Source: Colwellia sp. 75C3 (GTDB taxonomy: Bacteria; Pseudomonadota; Gammaproteobacteria; Enterobacterales; Alteromonadaceae). From it: a stretch of DNA of 64,000 bases. The notes under the pieces were generated by a model, which saw only the letters and a program-made list of their open reading frames with translations, did no database searches and was not told where the DNA came from. The stretch is from the NCBI RefSeq assembly GCF_002836255.1, contig NZ_PJAU01000032.1:548128-612127 (forward strand). The letters run 5' to 3'. Each line of letters begins with the position of its first letter. Position 1 is the first letter of the stretch. Positions 1 to 8,470 of the stretch are shown here, one piece after another. The position numbers and the translations under genes are program-made.

Positions 1-303
1 TTTGCCTTATTTGTTTATAGTCAAATTCAGTTGAAACAGTTGCCAGCCGTGGATGATAAAGGCTGTTGGCGACCGTTTGTTGCTGCTGTGGTTATTTTTT
101 CCTTGTGTTTATTTGGTTTAGCTTTTAGTTTCTTTCCCTATATTGTGCCAGGAAAATTAACTATTTGGGAATCAGCTGCTGCGCCTGAATCACTTAGCTT
201 TATTCTATGGGGAGCAATAGTCGTTGTGCCTGTGATCATTAGTTACACCATTTTTTCCTATCGTGTATTTTGGGGCAAGGTACAAGAATTGAGATACAAT
301 TAA
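1..303 (+). CDS. cydB: Cytochrome bd-type quinol oxidase subunit II, C-terminal part
   Basis: The reading frame is open from base 1 with no start, so the gene is cut by the window edge; about 100 C-terminal residues are present. The end has the CydB signature: a membrane segment followed by FFPYIVPGKLTIWESAAAP, then a last membrane segment and a short basic tail (YRVFWGKVQELRYN). CydB forms the membrane-embedded quinol oxidase with CydA and reduces oxygen to water in the inner membrane. The PYIVP..TIWEAA-type motif resembles the CioB/cyanide-insensitive branch as much as classical CydB, so the subtype is open. An intrinsic terminator follows 46 bp after the stop. cydA should lie just upstream, outside the window. 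Confidence 0.88.
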   Translation, partial: FALFVYSQIQLKQLPAVDDKGCWRPFVAAVVIFSLCLFGLAFSFFPYIVPGKLTIWESAAAPESLSFILWGAIVVVPVIISYTIFSYRVFWGKVQELRYN

Positions 304-349
304 CGGTTATGCTTATCCATCTATGTAAGTAACTTAATTAATAGATAAT

Positions 350-386
350 AAAAAAGCACATTTAGTATTACTAAATGTGCTTTTTT
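350..386. terminator. Bidirectional intrinsic terminator
   Basis: Perfect 16-bp stem (350-365 with 371-386) around a 5-nt TATTA loop, with A and T runs at both ends. It sits between cydB (+) and the converging FKBP gene (-) and can serve both. Confidence 0.9.
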
Positions 387-453
387 GATTATTGCTTACG
401 GTGATCCGCATTGGGCTATAGTTTATGCCTTATGCTTAGACTTAGACTTAGAC

Positions 454-927
454 TTAGTTTATCGCCAGCAATTCAACATCAAATATCAATAATGCACCTG
501 GGCCTATTTTTCCTGCCGGTTTATTACCGTATCCTAAACTTGATGGAATATAAAAACGTGTTTTTTCTCCAACTACCATTAGCTGAACACCTTCGGTCCA
601 ACCTTTGATAACTTGGTTCAAACCAAAGCTAATTGGCTCCCCTCGGTCTACTGAACTATCAAATACACTGCCATCAAGTAAAGTGCCATGGTAATGCACT
701 TTAACTTTCGAAGATCGATTTGGGTGATCACTACCTGTTCCCTGAGTAAGCACTTTATATTGTAAGCCTGAAGCTGTCTCTATAATGCCTTCCTCACTTT
801 TATTAGCCGCTAAAAACTCATGACCTAATTTTATATTAAGTTGGGCTGCTTCTTTGTTGCCATTTTGTCGCATCATGAAGAACACAAAAAGACCAATAAC
901 AATAGCTAATAATAAAAACTTACTCAT
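454..927 (-). CDS. Membrane-anchored FKBP-type peptidyl-prolyl isomerase
   Basis: 157 residues. An N-terminal hydrophobic helix (about residues 4-18, single membrane anchor or uncleaved signal) is followed by a linker and an FKBP domain from about residue 70 to the end, with VKVHYHGTLLDGSVFDSS, GEPISFGLNQVIKGWTEG and YIPSSLGYG, all typical FKBP core motifs. It should catalyse cis-trans isomerisation of prolyl bonds on the periplasmic side. It is shorter than FkpA and FklB because the helical dimerisation region is almost absent. The gene stands alone, and its 3' end abuts three tandem copies of the hexamer CTTAGA (about 435-457). The fold call is firm; the exact orthologue is not, so no symbol is given. 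Confidence 0.9.
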   Translation of the reverse strand: MSKFLLLAIVIGLFVFFMMRQNGNKEAAQLNIKLGHEFLAANKSEEGIIETASGLQYKVLTQGTGSDHPNRSSKVKVHYHGTLLDGSVFDSSVDRGEPISFGLNQVIKGWTEGVQLMVVGEKTRFYIPSSLGYGNKPAGKIGPGALLIFDVELLAIN

Positions 928-1175
928 TTAATAATACTCTTATACAGTTGTTTAACTAAAAATTCATGCTACTTAATTTCTCATTAATTTACCAGTTCAA
1001 AGACCTTAATTTCCTTTATAAAAAAAGGCCAATTCATTCTATTTTTCGTCGGTTAGTTAGCAAAACACACCTAGATGCCACGATCATTTTGTTACTAGCG
1101 AAGGTTGCACATGAATTTACTGAGATGTTTCAGTTTCAACAGCATGAAAATAGGGGGGTGCCCACATCAGTAGAA

Positions 1176-3146
1176 CTAAAATTGATAAGCTAACGTTAAA
1201 TATGCTGCTCTTGATGTTTCATGAGGATAACTATTAATAGAGTTTTCTGTTGTTTCAAATTGCTTCACGTAGAGCGCTTCATCAAGTAAATTATTTATAT
1301 ATAGCGACAGTGACAGTCCTTCATATTGCTGGTCAAAATTCCATAACATATTAAAACTGATATTATGATCCTCGCCAGCTTGTTCATTAACATCTGCACT
1401 TAAATCGAGAGCGTTGGTGGGATACTTCGAACTATAGTTATCAAACACACTCACTGAATAATTTTCAAACTTATAACTCACTCCTAGTTTAAAAGTATGT
1501 TGTGGCATTTGCGTAATATCATCAATATTTGTTTGTGTCGCTAAAAACTGTGTTTGTTTGTTCTTTTGTATACTGTAAGAGCTTTGTATGTCCCAGTTTT
1601 GATAGCGGTAACGCGCTTCAATTGCGCCGCCAATAAATTCACGCTGCTCGGTATTATAAAAGCTCCGTGGATACATATTTTGACTGCTGGAAGCAATATT
1701 GATTAGTTGGTCTTGGGTACTTTTAAATGCCGAAACAGCAAGGTGATATTGGTTCTTACTGTAACTTATTTGGCTTTCAACGGTTTTAATGTGTTCTGGC
1801 GCGAGCAATTTATTACCTATCACCAAGCCATTAAAAATGTTTAAGCTGGTTTCAATAGCATTAGGCGCTCGATAGCCCTCATTATAAAGTATCTTCGCTA
1901 CCCACTGAGGGTTAAACTGATGAACAATACCCAACCTAGGTACCCAATGCGACTCTAGACCTGAAAATTTTAGCCACATAGCGCCAATGATTAAATTCGT
2001 ATCATGGTAGCGATAATTATAGTGAGAGAACAGTGAATATAAATCAGATGAGAACTCATCTACTTGTATGCCGACATTATTTGAGGTGCCCTTCGCATTA
2101 ACAATCTGGTTTAAGTTAGCACCAATCAGTAACCGACTATTAGTAAACTGAAATTGATTCTCAAAATCTAAATTCAATTCATTACTTTTTAAACTATAAC
2201 TTTCATACCATATATTGCTAAGGCTAAACTTACTCTGTAAATTATCCGCATTATATAGTTGATAACCCATATCGATATATTGCACATCATCTTCAAATGT
2301 TTCATTCGTATCAAAAGGAGTTTTCAAACCATAATAGTTTCCTGCTAGCTTATTGCTATAACCACTAATACTATTATCGCCCACTTGCAATTCAGCCCAA
2401 AAAGCCAAGTTATCATGCACTAAGTTATGCTCAATTGTTGTTAAGTCACTGTCTAGAAATTGTGAATCCCAACCCTGTGATTTAAAATAATTGCCAGCCA
2501 TATTCGCGGAAAAACCTTTATTCACAATACCGCCATTAAACTGCAATTGCATCGCTGAATTATCACCCACAGTGCCACTAATAAAATCTGCTGATTCATT
2601 GGCATCTTTAGTAATAATATTGACCACTGCACTATAGGCGTTAGCGCCATATAATACTGACGCACTGCCTTGAATAAATTCTATTTGTTTAACTTGCTTA
2701 AGAGGAAAGCCATAGAGTAATAGCCTGCTTGCTGATGAGGAAAAGGCGCTAATACGAAAAGGTCGGCCATTTATTAGAAACAATACATGATCGCCTGCTA
2801 TTGAACGGTCTCCCCGAACAGATAGCACATCTCTAGGTGTGAGTGAGTCAGCATTCAATAAGGTACCTGGTAATCGCTGCAATACATCAACTAAGTTTTT
2901 TGCACCATATAACGTTATCTCTTCGGCTGTAATCACCGTAATGATACCTTCTGAAGTTTTAGCCTCGGTATTTGATCTTGAAGTTGAAGTTACTTGAATT
3001 TTTAGTAACTGTTCTAACGACAAAGAAAACGGATCTATTTCTGTATCATTACTCAATACTTGGATATTAGCCTGTGCCACGAACAACGCACTGCCAGTAC
3101 ATAAAATGATGATAAAAATAATCCGGAATAGAAAGCTTAGCAGCAT
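1176..3146 (-). CDS. TonB-dependent outer-membrane receptor
   Basis: 656 residues. A signal peptide (about 1-26) precedes the segment FSLSLEQLLKIQVTSTSR, typical of the short N-terminal region of this receptor class. The plug domain (about 50-170) contains the conserved RGDRS, INGRPFR, IEFIQGSASVLYGANAYSAVVNIITK run. The rest is a beta-barrel of alternating strands ending in a C-terminal phenylalanine (LAYQF). It should take up a large or scarce ligand across the outer membrane using TonB energy. The ligand cannot be read from the sequence; siderophore, haem, vitamin or peptide are all possible. No Fur box is visible. A 12-bp perfect hairpin lies 6 nt before the ATG (separate entry). No TonB or transporter genes adjoin it. 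Confidence 0.9.
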   Translation of the reverse strand: MLLSFLFRIIFIIILCTGSALFVAQANIQVLSNDTEIDPFSLSLEQLLKIQVTSTSRSNTEAKTSEGIITVITAEEITLYGAKNLVDVLQRLPGTLLNADSLTPRDVLSVRGDRSIAGDHVLFLINGRPFRISAFSSSASRLLLYGFPLKQVKQIEFIQGSASVLYGANAYSAVVNIITKDANESADFISGTVGDNSAMQLQFNGGIVNKGFSANMAGNYFKSQGWDSQFLDSDLTTIEHNLVHDNLAFWAELQVGDNSISGYSNKLAGNYYGLKTPFDTNETFEDDVQYIDMGYQLYNADNLQSKFSLSNIWYESYSLKSNELNLDFENQFQFTNSRLLIGANLNQIVNAKGTSNNVGIQVDEFSSDLYSLFSHYNYRYHDTNLIIGAMWLKFSGLESHWVPRLGIVHQFNPQWVAKILYNEGYRAPNAIETSLNIFNGLVIGNKLLAPEHIKTVESQISYSKNQYHLAVSAFKSTQDQLINIASSSQNMYPRSFYNTEQREFIGGAIEARYRYQNWDIQSSYSIQKNKQTQFLATQTNIDDITQMPQHTFKLGVSYKFENYSVSVFDNYSSKYPTNALDLSADVNEQAGEDHNISFNMLWNFDQQYEGLSLSLYINNLLDEALYVKQFETTENSINSYPHETSRAAYLTLAYQF

Positions 3147-3152
3147 ATTTTT

Positions 3153-3187
3153 CTACGCTTAAAATACTAATACTCTTTTAAGCGTAG
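3153..3187 (-). promoter_or_regulatory. Hairpin covering the translation start region of the TonB receptor gene
   Basis: On the minus strand a perfect 12-bp stem (3176-3187 with 3153-3164) encloses an 11-nt loop containing GAG. The 3' arm ends only 6 nt before the ATG of the receptor gene, and no Shine-Dalgarno sequence is visible outside it. The placement suggests control of ribosome access, for example temperature- or ligand-dependent. That role is inference. Confidence 0.5.
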
Positions 3188-3613
3188 AGAAGCAAATATC
3201 AAAAAACAACTAGAGCGCTGAAAGTTTACTTCACAAATTTATATTAGTTTTCACATCAAGTATTTAACAATGTCTCGAAAATTGGTGTGTTGTATTGTAG
3301 ACAGGGTAAGTCTTGTATACTTTTCAAGCAATCACTTGACTCTTGCGCCGCAAGTTTTAAAGTATATTATCCGTAGCGGCTGTTTATTTTATCAGGCATG
3401 CATCAATGCAAGGTTTGCTTGCTCTGGTAAAAAAAAATGGCTTGCCGAAAGGCACTACTTTGTATTTCTATAGCAGTAACTTCACAAGGATAAAAGCACC
3501 CCGAACTATAAATATCATCAAGGTTCGCTTGGTCATAACGCTAAACTCTTTACCCATAGAACTAGGCAATTTTTTCGTTAATTGATAGGCGGTATTAACG
3601 CCCGCTCAGTTAA
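3188..3613. other. Non-coding stretch without recognised features
   Basis: About 430 bp with many stops in all frames except short chance frames. The 67-codon frame at 3270-3473 has no ribosome binding site and no family resemblance. The 5' portion of the MAM-domain gene that ends at 4075 might once have lain here, but no in-frame trace is seen before 3611 (a TAA). Confidence 0.5.
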
Positions 3614-4075
3614 TTTAATGGTTGGACCAACAGTAGCGATGCCAATCATGTTTGGGAGAGTGAAGCGGGCACACCCCCTTCAAGCAGTACCGGCCCGAGT
3701 GAAGGCGCGTTAACTACAGGGCTATATGGTTATGTTGAAACTTCAAGTAACTATGCCTATAACGTCGGTGATACAGCTTCTCTCGACAGTCCCGTTATTA
3801 GTGGAAGTCAACGTAGCTTGAGCTTTTATTCCCATATGTATGGCGTTGAAATTGGCAGCTTAAGTGTTGATGTATTTCATCAAGGTAGCTGGAAACTTGA
3901 TCATTTATTATTGGATGGTCAACAACACTCGAGCTCAAGTGATGCTTTTACCCAGCATAACATAGACCTATCTCAATTCTATGGTGATATCATTATCCGC
4001 TTTAGAACAGTCGCTGCTGGTGACTGGAAAGGAGACATTGCTATTGACGATATTGTTGTTACAGGCCCCCGCTAG
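3614..4075 (+). pseudogene. Headless remnant of a MAM-domain protein gene
   Basis: An open frame of about 153 codons, without any plausible start, runs from just after a TAA at 3611 to a TAG at 4073. The translation reads as one nearly complete MAM domain: FNGWTN near the front, then VWESEAGTPPSSSTGPSEG, YGYVETSS, LDSPVISG, SLSFYSHMYG, GSLSVDV, and the closing GDWKGDIAIDDIVVTG. MAM domains occur in secreted marine bacterial metalloproteases and adhesins as C-terminal accessory modules. The catalytic part, signal peptide and promoter are missing, so this looks like the 3' end of a larger gene left after a deletion. A hairpin terminator still follows at 4148. A TTG at 3818 gives an 85-residue frame but starts mid-domain. 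Confidence 0.75.
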
Positions 4076-4147
4076 ACCCGTTATCTTTGCCCGCGGTAAG
4101 CAACAGCACACCTTTTTCATTTATCTATCTTGAAATAAAAACAATAT

Positions 4148-4192
4148 AAAAGTGATAAATAGCGACGATTAATTGTGCTATTTATCGCTTTT
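4148..4192. terminator. Bidirectional hairpin terminator
   Basis: 16-bp stem with one G-T pair (4148-4163 with 4177-4192), A-rich on one side and T-rich on the other. It lies between the MAM remnant (+) and the converging coiled-coil protein gene (-). Confidence 0.75.
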
Positions 4193-4247
4193 CTCTATTT
4201 GTACTACTCAAACAGCATAACACTGGCGACTTGAACTAAGCCTAAAA

Positions 4248-5225
4248 CTAAAATTGATACTGCTCTGCTTTTGCTAATAATTTTTTAGCTGTCAATTTAC
4301 TGTTGGCGCAAGCGTTAATATCTTTTTTATTAAATACCAAAATTTGGTCCTTGAAACCTCGGCTTTGCTGGTTGCCCGCACCTTTAATAATTAAGCTAAC
4401 ATGCTCTTCACTTGGTACTTCTCGCAATCCATTACCGTATAAACATAATGTTTCCACTAAAGCGCTATTTAGCGCAGAAAAATGTGCCTTTCTTGCTTTG
4501 GTTTGAGCCATTTGTTGCACTTCTCTCACCTTATTTAACTCAGTAACTTTTTGCTCAAGTTTGGTTCTATTATTATGCAAAGTTACTGTACTTGCTTTAA
4601 TCTTGTTAAGCTCAGCTGTTAACTCATCTTTAGACTCTTTCTCTGCATGTTGTAACTGGTACTCTATATCTTTACGTTGTCGCTCAATATCACGCATTTC
4701 GTAGGCAATATCACGTTGCTCACTACGAAGTTCTCTAGCGCCTTCTCTTTGCTGTTCAAACACTTCAATAACGCGTTCAAGTTTGTGTTCTTCAAAATAG
4801 AGATCAAAATCGTCATCACTCGAAATAACAATTCTTTCAGCTTCATTAAGGGGAGCAATAGGCGCTAATGGCGCTACTCGCGGCAATGGTGGTAATTTCG
4901 ATACTGGCGCTACTATTTGAAAAAACTGATGATGCGATGATCCACCATGAGCTGAATGTATCGTAAAAATAGCTCCCTGCCCTTGCAAATAAACACTATC
5001 AATTGAGCGAATCAATGATTGACGTGAATTCTGTGAGACTTTAGCCGATGACAACATAATGTCATTCATGATATCTAATTGCTTATGCAATTTATCGTAG
5101 TTTTGATCAGCGCCTTGAACACTAAACGCGAGTAATAATGCAGAACTTATTAGTGCTATTTTTACTTTTACTTTCATAATATTTTTGCTCGAATTTGGCT
5201 TTTTCATTAAGTTTGTTACTTTCAT
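4248..5225 (-). CDS. Secreted coiled-coil protein of an ECF sigma locus
   Basis: 325 residues, no family recognised. A basic N-terminus and a hydrophobic core around residues 22-38 ending SVQGA-D give a good Sec signal peptide. A proline-rich stretch follows (about 112-125, PPLPRVAPLAPIAPL). Then comes a long charged region (about 150-245) rich in E, R, Q and K in heptad-like spacing, clearly coiled coil. The C-terminus has two cysteines (LCLYGNG and INACANS) that could form a disulfide. The first ATG has a strong AGGGG ribosome site; the ATG at 5177 (residue 17) would also leave an intact signal. It is the last gene after the ECF sigma and its membrane partner, so it may be their target or an envelope stress sensor. 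Confidence 0.75.
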   Translation of the reverse strand: MKVTNLMKKPNSSKNIMKVKVKIALISSALLLAFSVQGADQNYDKLHKQLDIMNDIMLSSAKVSQNSRQSLIRSIDSVYLQGQGAIFTIHSAHGGSSHHQFFQIVAPVSKLPPLPRVAPLAPIAPLNEAERIVISSDDDFDLYFEEHKLERVIEVFEQQREGARELRSEQRDIAYEMRDIERQRKDIEYQLQHAEKESKDELTAELNKIKASTVTLHNNRTKLEQKVTELNKVREVQQMAQTKARKAHFSALNSALVETLCLYGNGLREVPSEEHVSLIIKGAGNQQSRGFKDQILVFNKKDINACANSKLTAKKLLAKAEQYQF

Positions 5226-5320
5226 TCTAAATTCCCCTGTATGGATAGTACTAATATCTGTTTTGTTTGCCTAAATTTCTCAAGGCTTATTTAGCGGTAT
5301 TAAGTGGTAACTATCTAAAC

Positions 5321-6037
5321 CTAACCTTTATAGTTAACTGGCTTAGTTGCGTTGGTGTCACTGTTTTGCTTTAGCCCAATTTTTTGAAAACTAATCTCTC
5401 GTTCAAGTTGCTGGAATTTAATTTTCTGTGTTAATTGTTCATCTTGTCGTTGTGCATTAAAGAAACTAATAAAGTCACTCATATCTTCTTTACGTTCTTT
5501 TCTCGAAGCGCCAATCACATAACCAGCTAAGGCAAGGTTATTGCTCTGCTGCTGCGTACTCATATCAACACGGTAATTAGCTAAAATAACTTGTTGCTCA
5601 GCGGCAAATTCACGTAATTTTAAATCCACTAAGGTTTCGATATCTTTATTGTCTTTGTTTGATAATGAGTTTCCTAACGAACGAGTTAACTGGGCAGCTA
5701 CCTTTTGCTGAACTTGTTGGTCAATTAAGGTAGCTACTTGCTGATCAAATGCTTGTTGATCAAAAGGCTTACCCTGCATAAATGTCATTATTATGGTGAT
5801 AGCAACGGCTGAACACGCCATTGATAATGTGGGAACACCCAACCACATTCGCCAATTAATTGAATGGCCTTGTACTGTGCTTTTTTCAGTTTTGAAATGC
5901 TGTTCAAAAGCTTGTGATCTATGCCAATCAGGCACCTCTTGCTCTATCTCAACGCTTGCTTGATGGGCAAGGCTTTCGCTGAATAATGCTCTGTCGTTTT
6001 CACTCATTCGAGCATCAACTGATTTATTTTCAGACAT
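5321..6037 (-). CDS. Probable membrane anti-sigma factor (single TM)
   Basis: 238 residues. The N-terminal 60 residues are polar and cytoplasmic, one membrane helix spans about 65-87, and the periplasmic part is glutamine-rich and probably helical (FDQQAFDQQVATLIDQQVQQK). Its start overlaps the end of the upstream ECF sigma gene by 8 bp, the usual arrangement of a sigma factor and its anti-sigma. No ZAS zinc motif (HxxxCxxC) is present, so the sigma-binding part would be of another type. The anti-sigma role is inferred from position and topology only. Confidence 0.65.
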   Translation of the reverse strand: MSENKSVDARMSENDRALFSESLAHQASVEIEQEVPDWHRSQAFEQHFKTEKSTVQGHSINWRMWLGVPTLSMACSAVAITIIMTFMQGKPFDQQAFDQQVATLIDQQVQQKVAAQLTRSLGNSLSNKDNKDIETLVDLKLREFAAEQQVILANYRVDMSTQQQSNNLALAGYVIGASRKERKEDMSDFISFFNAQRQDEQLTQKIKFQQLEREISFQKIGLKQNSDTNATKPVNYKG

Positions 6038-6599
6038 ACTCCACCTCTACTTTACGAATTGAATCATCTGTTAATTGCATTTTTAATTTATCGAGTGCGC
6101 TATAAAGTTGTGATTTTGCCGTATTAGTTGATATGCCTAACTGCTGACTAATATCTTCAAAAGTACATTGTTGGAAAAACTTGAGTTCCACCACTAACTT
6201 TTGCTTTACCGGTAAATTCTGCATAGCCTCTAACAAGGCGCTACTTTGTTGCTGAATATGTAAATCCTTTTCTAGGCAAACTGTGTCTGCATCTTCCTGC
6301 TCAGGCACATCATCAAGGGATTGCATCGGCCGTTTTCGTCGATAAAACTCAAGACAACGATAATGAGCAATTTTAAACAGCCAATTTTTAAAAGGACATT
6401 CACCTCGAAATTTGTCCAAACTTCGAAATAACGCTATAAAAATATCTTGCATCAAGTCCATGGCGTCTGTCGGGTTATTTACCATACGTAAAGCATAGTT
6501 ATAGAGATTTTTCTCATAACGCTTTACCAGTGTTAGCCATGCAGACTCTTTCCCTTTTAGCGCTAGCGCTATGAGCGTTTTATCGCTTTTTTCAAACAC
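6030..6599 (-). CDS. ECF-type RNA polymerase sigma factor
   Basis: 189 residues. Region 2 is seen at about 25-85 (NYALRMVNNPTDAMDLMQDIF, then FKNWLFKIAHYRCLEFYRR) and region 4 at about 130-178 (LPVKQKLVVELKFFQQCTFEDI, SQQLGISTNTAKSQLYSALDKL). Region 1.1 and region 3 are absent, as in ECF sigma factors. The start is GTG, chosen because AGGAG lies 7 nt upstream and the protein begins immediately before the conserved region. It heads an operon with the membrane partner (8-bp overlap) and the secreted coiled-coil gene. It should direct polymerase to an envelope-related regulon; the signal is unknown. Confidence 0.92.
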   Translation of the reverse strand: MFEKSDKTLIALALKGKESAWLTLVKRYEKNLYNYALRMVNNPTDAMDLMQDIFIALFRSLDKFRGECPFKNWLFKIAHYRCLEFYRRKRPMQSLDDVPEQEDADTVCLEKDLHIQQQSSALLEAMQNLPVKQKLVVELKFFQQCTFEDISQQLGISTNTAKSQLYSALDKLKMQLTDDSIRKVEVEYV

Positions 6600-6800
6600 A
6601 AAGGCTCCTATTTATATTTATAGTGATACTTATTATTAGCATTTTGATTATGTCATCATCGGTAACATAAGCTTCATTCTTACTTAGGTTCTACTATAAA
6701 GTAGTGTTGGTTAGCAAAATAGTTTGAAAAAATTAATTTTATTTTCATTAGATAGACAAAACGTCTAGCTACCTGCCTGTAGAACTAAACTCTGTGCATA

Positions 6801-6839
6801 AAAAAGCCCTTTACCGAATAATACGGTAAAGGGCTTTTT
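6801..6839 (-). terminator. Intrinsic terminator after the alcohol dehydrogenase gene
   Basis: Perfect 16-bp stem (6801-6816 with 6824-6839), 7-nt loop, and a T run on the minus strand. It is the only structure in the 307-bp gap between the sigma gene start and the adh stop. Confidence 0.9.
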
Positions 6840-6906
6840 CATAACTATGTGTTATACCTGATGCTTATAGCTAACAGTAATAACTAACAAACAAAGTGTT
6901 CAGGCA

Positions 6907-7917
6907 TTAAAACTTCATCACCACACGACCCGTTATATCGCCATTAATCATGTCTTCAAAAATATCATTAATATCTTCAAGTGACTTTTCAATGGTAATC
7001 GCTTTTACTTTCCCACGAGCGGCAAAGTCTAAACACTCGATTAAGTCTTTACGTGTACCAACAATAGAGCCAATAACACTAACGCCATTAAGAACAGTGT
7101 CAAAAATAGGTAATGGCATATCTTCAGCAGGCAAACCAACTAAGACACACTTACCGCCACGACGAATGACCTTATAGCTTTGCTCAAAGCCGCTTTTACT
7201 AACCGCTGTACATATGCTGGCATGCACGCCGCCAGTTTCAGCAAGGACCCTCGCAACAACATCATCTTCTTTAAAGTCTAAACATAGAGTCGCACCAAGG
7301 CTTTTAGCAAGCTGTAATTTTTCAACGCCAGTATCAACAGCAATAACATTTAATCCCATGGCAACGGCATATTGCACGGCTAAGTGCCCTAAACCACCAA
7401 TGCCAAATATGGCGATCCATTGACCCGGTTTTGCGGTAGAAACCTTTAATGCTTTATAGGTAGTAACGCCTGCGCAAAATAAGGGGGCCGCATCAACATA
7501 ATCAATACCATCAGGGATTTTAACCACATAATCGCCATCGGCTTTGCAATACTCAGCATAACTGCCATCAACTGAGTAACCCGCGTTTTGTTGAGATAAA
7601 CATAAATTTTCATCGCCTGACAAACAATAATCACAATAACCACATGCACTATACAACCAAGGAATACCAACACGGTCACCTAGTTTTAAGTGTTTAACGT
7701 GCTCACCTATTTCAACTATTTCACCAACACCTTCATGACCTGGTACCAATGGCATTTTAGGTTTAACAGGCCAATCACCATGGCACGCATGTAGGTCGGT
7801 ATGACAGACACCACAGGCATGGATCTTAACTAAAATTTCTTTACTAGAGATAGTTGGTTTGTCGAGTTGCTGAATTTCAAGTTTTCCCTTAAATTTATGA
7901 TTAACCGCTGCTTTCAT
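6907..7917 (-). CDS. adhP: Zinc-dependent alcohol dehydrogenase, AdhP type
   Basis: 336 residues, the usual AdhP length. The catalytic zinc site is seen in [11 protein letters not shown] (Cys and partners) and VPGHEGVG (His-Glu). The structural zinc lobe has four cysteines ([15 protein letters not shown]). The Rossmann fold carries [13 protein letters not shown] followed by an acidic residue (IAVDTG), which favours NAD over NADP. It should interconvert primary alcohols such as ethanol and their aldehydes in the cytosol. An AAGGAG site lies 8 nt before the ATG, and a terminator follows. It is monocistronic, with no aldehyde dehydrogenase next to it. Confidence 0.93.
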   Translation of the reverse strand: MKAAVNHKFKGKLEIQQLDKPTISSKEILVKIHACGVCHTDLHACHGDWPVKPKMPLVPGHEGVGEIVEIGEHVKHLKLGDRVGIPWLYSACGYCDYCLSGDENLCLSQQNAGYSVDGSYAEYCKADGDYVVKIPDGIDYVDAAPLFCAGVTTYKALKVSTAKPGQWIAIFGIGGLGHLAVQYAVAMGLNVIAVDTGVEKLQLAKSLGATLCLDFKEDDVVARVLAETGGVHASICTAVSKSGFEQSYKVIRRGGKCVLVGLPAEDMPLPIFDTVLNGVSVIGSIVGTRKDLIECLDFAARGKVKAITIEKSLEDINDIFEDMINGDITGRVVMKF

Positions 7918-8113
7918 AATTGAACTCCTTTTTCATTAATAGTGAGGTATAGCAAATAATTCATTGTAAAACCCCTGACCTTTAAGACAAGGATACAGAT
8001 CAATGAAAGTCGAATAAAAGACCAAAAAACAATCAACTTAGGCGGTGACAGGCGATTAAATAATAGTAAGAAGGAGTTAAGGCTATAAAAACACAAAAAA
8101 ATAGAATAAAAAA

Positions 8114-8143
8114 TTAACAAACGATAAAAAGTATGTTTAAAAT
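8114..8143 (+). promoter_or_regulatory. Probable tRNA promoter
   Basis: TTAACA (8114-8119) and TAAAAT (8138-8143) are separated by 18 bp, about 17 bp before the mature tRNA. The match is moderate and rests on position. Confidence 0.45.
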
Positions 8144-8160
8144 AGAGGAGTTAGCGCTAT

Positions 8161-8236
8161 GTCTCCATAGTTTAACTGGATAAAACTGCGGCCTCCTAAG
8201 CCGCTGCTCTGGGTTCGAGTCCCGGTGGGGACGCCA
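8161..8236 (+). tRNA. tRNA-Arg (anticodon CCT)
   Basis: 76 nt with encoded CCA. The 7-bp acceptor stem pairs GTCTCCA with TGGGGAC (one G-T), the anticodon arm is GCGGC-CTCCTAA-GCCGC with CCT as anticodon, and the T arm is CTGGG-TTCGAGT-CCCGG. The anticodon reads AGG, a rare arginine codon. It stands alone on the plus strand between two minus-strand genes. Confidence 0.96.
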
Positions 8237-8373
8237 ACTATACTTTACGTGATGACTTAGAAAAAATAGGTAAGTAGCTTTGACTTTTCTTACACATTTA
8301 CTTCTCTTTTTATTATCACTTAAATCCCTCTAAGCACTTAAAAACTTGTTAATGAAACGTCAGTGCTCGTCTC

Positions 8374-8400
8374 AAAATAATCGTTTACTGCGATTATTTT
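8374..8400 (+). terminator. AT-rich hairpin downstream of the tRNA
   Basis: Perfect 10-bp stem AAAATAATCG/CGATTATTTT with a 7-nt loop. It could end the tRNA transcript about 140 nt downstream. The tail is short (TTTT lies within the stem), so termination is uncertain. Confidence 0.45.
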
Positions 8401-8407
8401 AACTCAT

Positions 8408-8442
8408 AAAAAAAGGCAGAGATTTTATACTCTACCTTTTTG
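8408..8442 (-). terminator. Intrinsic terminator
   Basis: Stem of about 11 bp with one mismatch (AAAAAGGCAGAG with CTCTACCTTTTT) and a 7-T run on the minus strand. It lies 29 bp after the stop of the small coiled-coil gene at 8471. Confidence 0.8.
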
Positions 8443-8470
8443 ACTTACTCTATTAAAAACCCACCATATT

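Noticed and set aside
1140..1165. GGGGGGTGCCCAC stretch resembling the GGAGGTGCCCCCC hairpin at 62811
   Set aside because: The likeness is limited to about ten bases and the first has no complementary arm.
966..1193. 75-codon plus-strand frame between the FKBP and TonB receptor genes
   Set aside because: No ribosome site, no family resemblance, and its end overlaps the receptor gene on the other strand.
3270..3473. 67-codon frame upstream of the MAM remnant
   Set aside because: No ribosome site and composition like random AT-rich DNA.
4664..4868. Overlapping frames of 63-64 codons on both strands inside the coiled-coil gene
   Set aside because: They arise from the charged coiled-coil coding sequence and have no start signals.
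7914..8120. 68-codon hydrophobic frame just upstream of adhP
   Set aside because: No ribosome site; it overlaps the adhP start and the tRNA promoter, and its hydrophobicity follows from T-rich DNA.
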